From the NCBI GenBank assembly GCA_936450465.1, contig OW388299.1:37397548-37461547 (forward strand): DNA of 64,000 nucleotides. Reading direction: 5' to 3'. Below are positions 60,443 to 64,000 of the stretch, one piece after another. The notes under the pieces were generated by a model. It made no database searches, had not been told where the DNA came from, and was given only the letters and a program-made list of their open reading frames with translations. Source of the stretch: Gibbula magus (Eukaryota; Mollusca; Gastropoda; Trochida; Trochidae). Positions within the stretch are counted from its first letter, which is position 1, and each line of letters begins with the position of its first letter. The translations under genes were made by a program, and so were the position numbers.

Positions 60443-63400
60443 CTAATCTGAGCCTCCCGGTTCCCGCCATCTTGTTGTGATTTTATCTTCAAGGCCACTT
60501 GCTTCTAAATGCTTTTTCCTGAAAAAATACCACGTGTCAATTGAAAATCCATCCAAAAATGAAAGCATTGGTTAACTAATATAACAAGAGGACATGGTCA
60601 TCAACATTCCATGCCATTAAGAGAGAAACAAATATTTCTCATTACCAACTCCATCACGGTATTTATTTATGCCCTCAAGCCTAGTTCTCACCAAATATGG
60701 TTATCCCCTAACAGTTTCTGAGAAAAGCTGTTCCCTTTTGAAAAACCATAACTGAGTCCCAAATAATGGAACAAGGGCAATTACTCCAGCAAAACATAAA
60801 TGTTTGTTCTCCATCAAGGTATTGATACCCTCAAGCCACACATCAGTTATCCTATCTTAAACAGTTTCTAAGAAAAGCAGTGCCCTTTATCTTGGACAGA
60901 TAGACGGACAGACAAACGGACAGACAGACAGACAGACGGACACAGCTCAAACCTATATCCATCCCCCTTCCACTTCATATCCGGGGATAATTAATTAACT
61001 GTTGATGTTTAATCCAATAAGACTTTATCTCTCTACTGAATTAATGAGTACTAAACCATTTTAGGTGATCATTCTACAGGAATCACAACTCATAAAGAAG
61101 GGGATAATCAGAATATTATCTTGAATGCATGGAAGGATAGGAAGAAAGATAACGTACCATAAAACTGGGAACTTGTCGGAGATGTCCGAGACACTGATGC
61201 TTTCAGTCTCCAGCTCGTGTACTGACCACTTCATGAACCTCACTCCAACTTCCTGTAAATATATAGCTTCATTTATATAAGTCATACAAAATATACATTA
61301 CAGTACTGTAATACACATGTTGGCACCAAAACCCCACCTAAATAAGCACCATCTATTACTTCAAGTGTGAACCAAATACAAAACAGAGCAACCAATAGCA
61401 CCAGAGAGCACAATAATTCATGGCCTTTGGTATCCACATGCTCACAAGCAAAGCCCATTATATTGTTATCAATAAATAATGCATCTAATGGGGTATAAGC
61501 AAACAGAGGAGGATGGATGAAGGACGACACCTGATGAGATTAAATGAGATTCGTCTTAAAATGCGTATATAAATTTGCAACAATCTCACAATACTAATGA
61601 ACTACTGTTTATAAATTTAATTCAACAACTGTACCTGTGACTGTCTGTAACCAGCAGTTGGTCAATGGCCAGAGCCTCCTTTCACAAAGCACTAGGGTGA
61701 TCGTAAGTCACTAAGGTAGTGTAATGTCAAGAATGGGAGTAAAGGTTAACCTTAGTTAAGGTTGCTTTGTGAAAGAAGTGTGGGCAGTTATTTAGAGCCC
61801 TTGCTATTGGTATAAATTGCGACAACAATCTTCAACTCACCCTCCATTTTTCCACGCTTTCATCATCAAGGCCAAGCCAAACTTGAATTTCTTTTAGCCT
61901 CCTCTCCAACTGTGATATTAAATAATATTAAAATTAAATTCATAAAATGAGATTGGAATACTTTATTTAATTCACATACATTTAAAAGATTTTTATGAAG
62001 TGCAAGTATACTTTTGGGATTTGTCATAATCGATTTTTACATTAATGCTGAAAATGTTCACATAATTGTAAAGGTAATTGTTTACTCAAGTCTGATACTG
62101 CTGTTATAAGCAGAATATGTTACAAATGACAATATTTCAGGATTTTATTGTCTACTACATAATTTATTACCTTCTGGATAGATTTTGATATCTGGAAGGT
62201 TGTTGAAAATTTCTTTGACATCTGACAGGCTACCCGAACCTTCTCACGAATCGCTCTGCATATTATGTACCTGAAAATATTTTATATCTTTAGCAAACAA
62301 TATTAAATGTATCATAACATAGAACATTTTTATGTTTTCAAGGATGAAGAAACTTCTCACCATATTGTCTTTTTCTTGAGTAAGCCGATGACGCTGTTTG
62401 AAGAGTTGAGAAAATATAACACCTCTCCCTCGAAGCCATATCCTTCTCGAATCTGAAAAATAGTATTGCTTTAAACAGATCATGGATTATCTCCCTTTGA
62501 CAGTAAAGAATTTTGCAATTTGATACAAACCTAAACATATTACATTCAATCTTTACTTTACATTCCGTGATCTTGAAAACAATAATATTTGCTGAAATTT
62601 ACAATTATAACTTGTGTGTATTTGTAAATTTACCAAAAGAATGACATTTTAAATTCATCATAATTTTAACTTTTCAAATTTGAACTTAAACTTTTAAGAA
62701 TAATATATAGTGATAACTATATATGTATATAAGTGAATACTAAGAGCAATGAGAATCTTAATCATTGGCCATTACTAAAATTGTAATTTCAAAAAAATAC
62801 TCTATTCTGAATCTCATCAGGTCATATTGTACCATCCAATTGAATACCCAGGTTTCACTGTCACGATAATCTGCACTTTTTGCAGGCTTTCCTCCAAACG
62901 TACCTGCACCATTCTCTTCTCCACATCTGTAGGCGGGATCACTTCATACTCGACTGTCTGCAGTCCTAGAGCTCGTGCAATCTGCAAATTCAAACAGCAA
63001 TGAAACTCCAAATTCCAAAGTATGAGAAAACAACAAATATATATCATTATAAGGCACGTTGGGGATTTTTGTTGTTGTGGTAACAATCTGAATTGCGTCA
63101 GAACATGCAACATATGGGCTGTTATCAAGACGGTTTGGCCAGGAAACCTCCGATCGATATGAGTTTTTATTACCCATATGATTGAAAATATTTAATAACC
63201 AAGTTAATATTATTGATATGAGCACATGTGCACATATCACGTTTGCCTAGCAATGATTGTTTCACCACGGCTTCCCATAGTTTGTTGTCTGTGATGTCAT
63301 AAAACGATTGTTCGTGACGTCACTGTGGCTTGCCGTCGCAAGAGAAGTGGGCTGCTTTCTGACTATTTTTACGCGAATCACATGGAATAGAACGGGTAAT

Positions 63401-63676
63401 AAAGAAATGATTACACTCGAAAGTGTCATATGACTTTTACGAAACTCGTGCGAATTTGTGTATAACCCTCGCTCTCGCTCGGGCAATACAAAAATTCACA
63501 CTCGTTTCGTAAAAGTCATATGACACACTTCCTCAGGTAATAATCTCTATGTATCCCTGTAGATGCATCATTTTGCAAATTTTATTCCTCGGAACAAGGT
63601 AGATTTTAATCAGACTGTTGTGGTACTTTGGTACCTACCGATACTTTCTGGTCTTTGCGAGAAATCCAATTATTTT
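60443..63676 (-). CDS. RNA ligase-like protein, 3' part of gene
   Basis: Exons on the minus strand in order: 63639-63676 (acceptor uncertain), 62904-62981, 62361-62452, 62171-62270, 61841-61909, 61158-61252 and 60443-60518. From the second on, all phases join cleanly with GT-AG introns and give about 169 residues ending WREPGGSD and stop. The joined protein has RALGLQTVEYEVIPPTD, then IREGYGFEGEVLYFL (nucleotidyltransferase motif IV, EGxV) and VIGLLKKKTIWYIICRAIRE (motif V, K-x-K followed by WY). The spacing of motif IV and V and the WY after K-x-K resemble T4 RNA ligase 1-type enzymes, which seal RNA through an enzyme-lysine-AMP. The C-terminal 110 residues are helical (LERRLKEIQVWLGLDD, VGVRFMKWSVHELE). 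The catalytic motif I lysine would lie upstream, outside the window. Assignment to RNA ligase is from motifs only; another nucleotidyltransferase is possible. Confidence 0.6.
60582..60995 (+). mobile_element. dispersed repeat ending in GACA tract
   Basis: Begins AACAAGAGGACATGGTC. Two internal units share TATTTATGCCCTCAAGCC / TATTGATACCCTCAAGCC and AACAGTTTCTGAGAAAAGC / AACAGTTTCTAAGAAAAGC. It ends in GACGGACAGACA repeats (60898-60942) and CATATCCGGGGATAATTAA. This composite is common in molluscan introns; the family name is not certain. It lies in an intron of the ligase-like gene. Confidence 0.65.
63160..63550 (+). repeat. hairpin repeat family H, in ligase-like gene intron
   Basis: TTATTACCCATATGATTGAA, CACATATCACGTTTGCCTAG, CGTGACGTCACTGTGGCTTG, CCGTCGCAAGAGAAGTGGGC, then hairpin arms GTGTCATATGACTTTTACGA / TCGTAAAAGTCATATGACAC with loop CCTCGCTCTCGCTCGGGC, ending GGTAATAATCTCTATGTAT. 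It is the inverted partner of 51335-51710. Confidence 0.92.
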
Positions 63677-63780
63677 CTGCTCATCTGAAAAGCCTGATAT
63701 ATTTTTGCAAGTGATTTCGCCTTCATTCTTCTTCCTACAGAGGTTACTCAAACCACACCTTCCCACATAGTCTTGTGTTA

Positions 63781-63889
63781 CCAGTGGCGGATCCAGGACG
63801 TTTTAAAGGGGGGTCCACCAATGGAAAAGTGGTGGGTCCACTTTTGATCCAGACCCTCTGAACGCCGCCCTGGATCTGCCACTGGTGAC
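63781..63889. mobile_element. hAT-type MITE
   Basis: 109 bp with ends CAGTGGCGGATCCAGGACG and CCCTGGATCTGCCACTG. CAGTGGCGGATCCAG is a recurrent hAT-type end in animals. An 8-bp target duplication is not clear. Confidence 0.75.
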
Positions 63890-63962
63890 CATACACTTAT
63901 ATAGTGTTTTGTGCAACAGGATCTTGACAGCAAATAAAGTTGCCGAGGTGTTGACCACTCAC

Positions 63963-64000
63963 CTGAATGCCGACATGGGGAGGTATTGTACACAGCTTGC
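63963..64000 (-). CDS. probable exon of the ligase-like gene, cut by window edge
   Basis: Open in all three minus-strand frames for 38 bp and ends ATTCAG followed by a consensus donor GTGAGT at 63957-63962. It lies upstream of the other exons in the right orientation. The frame cannot be fixed, because the acceptor of the next exon is ambiguous and the sequence stops at 64000. Confidence 0.3.

Noticed and set aside
62338..62538. Alternative frames of the 62361-62452 exon
   Set aside because: Only the frame giving IREGYGFEGEVLYFL joins in phase to both neighbouring exons; the others run into stops at the next exon.

Overview
This is a window from an animal nuclear genome, not a microbial one. 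The genes have GT-AG introns, the sequence is AT-rich, and introns and intergenic DNA are packed with small mobile elements. A tRNA-independent SINE-like repeat, Penelope-type ends, LINE tails and a GACA-ended repeat resemble those I know from lophotrochozoans, so I infer a mollusc (gastropod or bivalve). That placement is an inference; no species-diagnostic gene is present.

Layout. 1-19.4 kb holds no gene I can support. It contains minisatellites, foldback elements, LINE and Penelope fragments, and three stretches (about 14.34-14.91, 17.60-18.11 and 18.60-19.36 kb) whose higher GC and repeat-free texture look like conserved non-coding regulatory DNA. 19.6-30.4 kb is a tandem segmental duplication carrying two intronless tektin-3 genes on the minus strand (98.6% identical by my count). 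The interval between them is filled by a MITE, a LINE remnant, a Tc1-like transposase remnant and a Penelope-type end with a hammerhead ribozyme core. 30.4-39.2 kb is gene-free and rich in MITEs and palindromes. 39.26-45.06 kb is a five-exon minus-strand gene for a 384-residue coiled-coil protein. It is divergent from, and 375 bp away from, a complete six-exon plus-strand gene for the 26S proteasome subunit Rpn8/PSMD7 (45.44-49.77 kb). 49.8-60.4 kb is gene-free and repeat-rich. 60.44-64.0 kb holds the 3' exons of a minus-strand gene whose protein carries nucleotidyltransferase motifs IV and V of the T4 RNA ligase 1 type; its 5' part lies outside the window.

The genes have unrelated cellular jobs: ciliary microtubule structure (tektins), proteasome lid (PSMD7), probable RNA end-joining (ligase-like) and an unassigned coiled-coil protein. 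The only visible regulatory coupling is the shared promoter between the coiled-coil gene and PSMD7. The strongest unusual signals are the minimal hammerhead motifs in Penelope ends, the ligase-like gene, the recent tektin duplication, a five-copy hairpin repeat family bearing CRE-like sites, and foldback elements filled with AAGGTCA half-site repeats.
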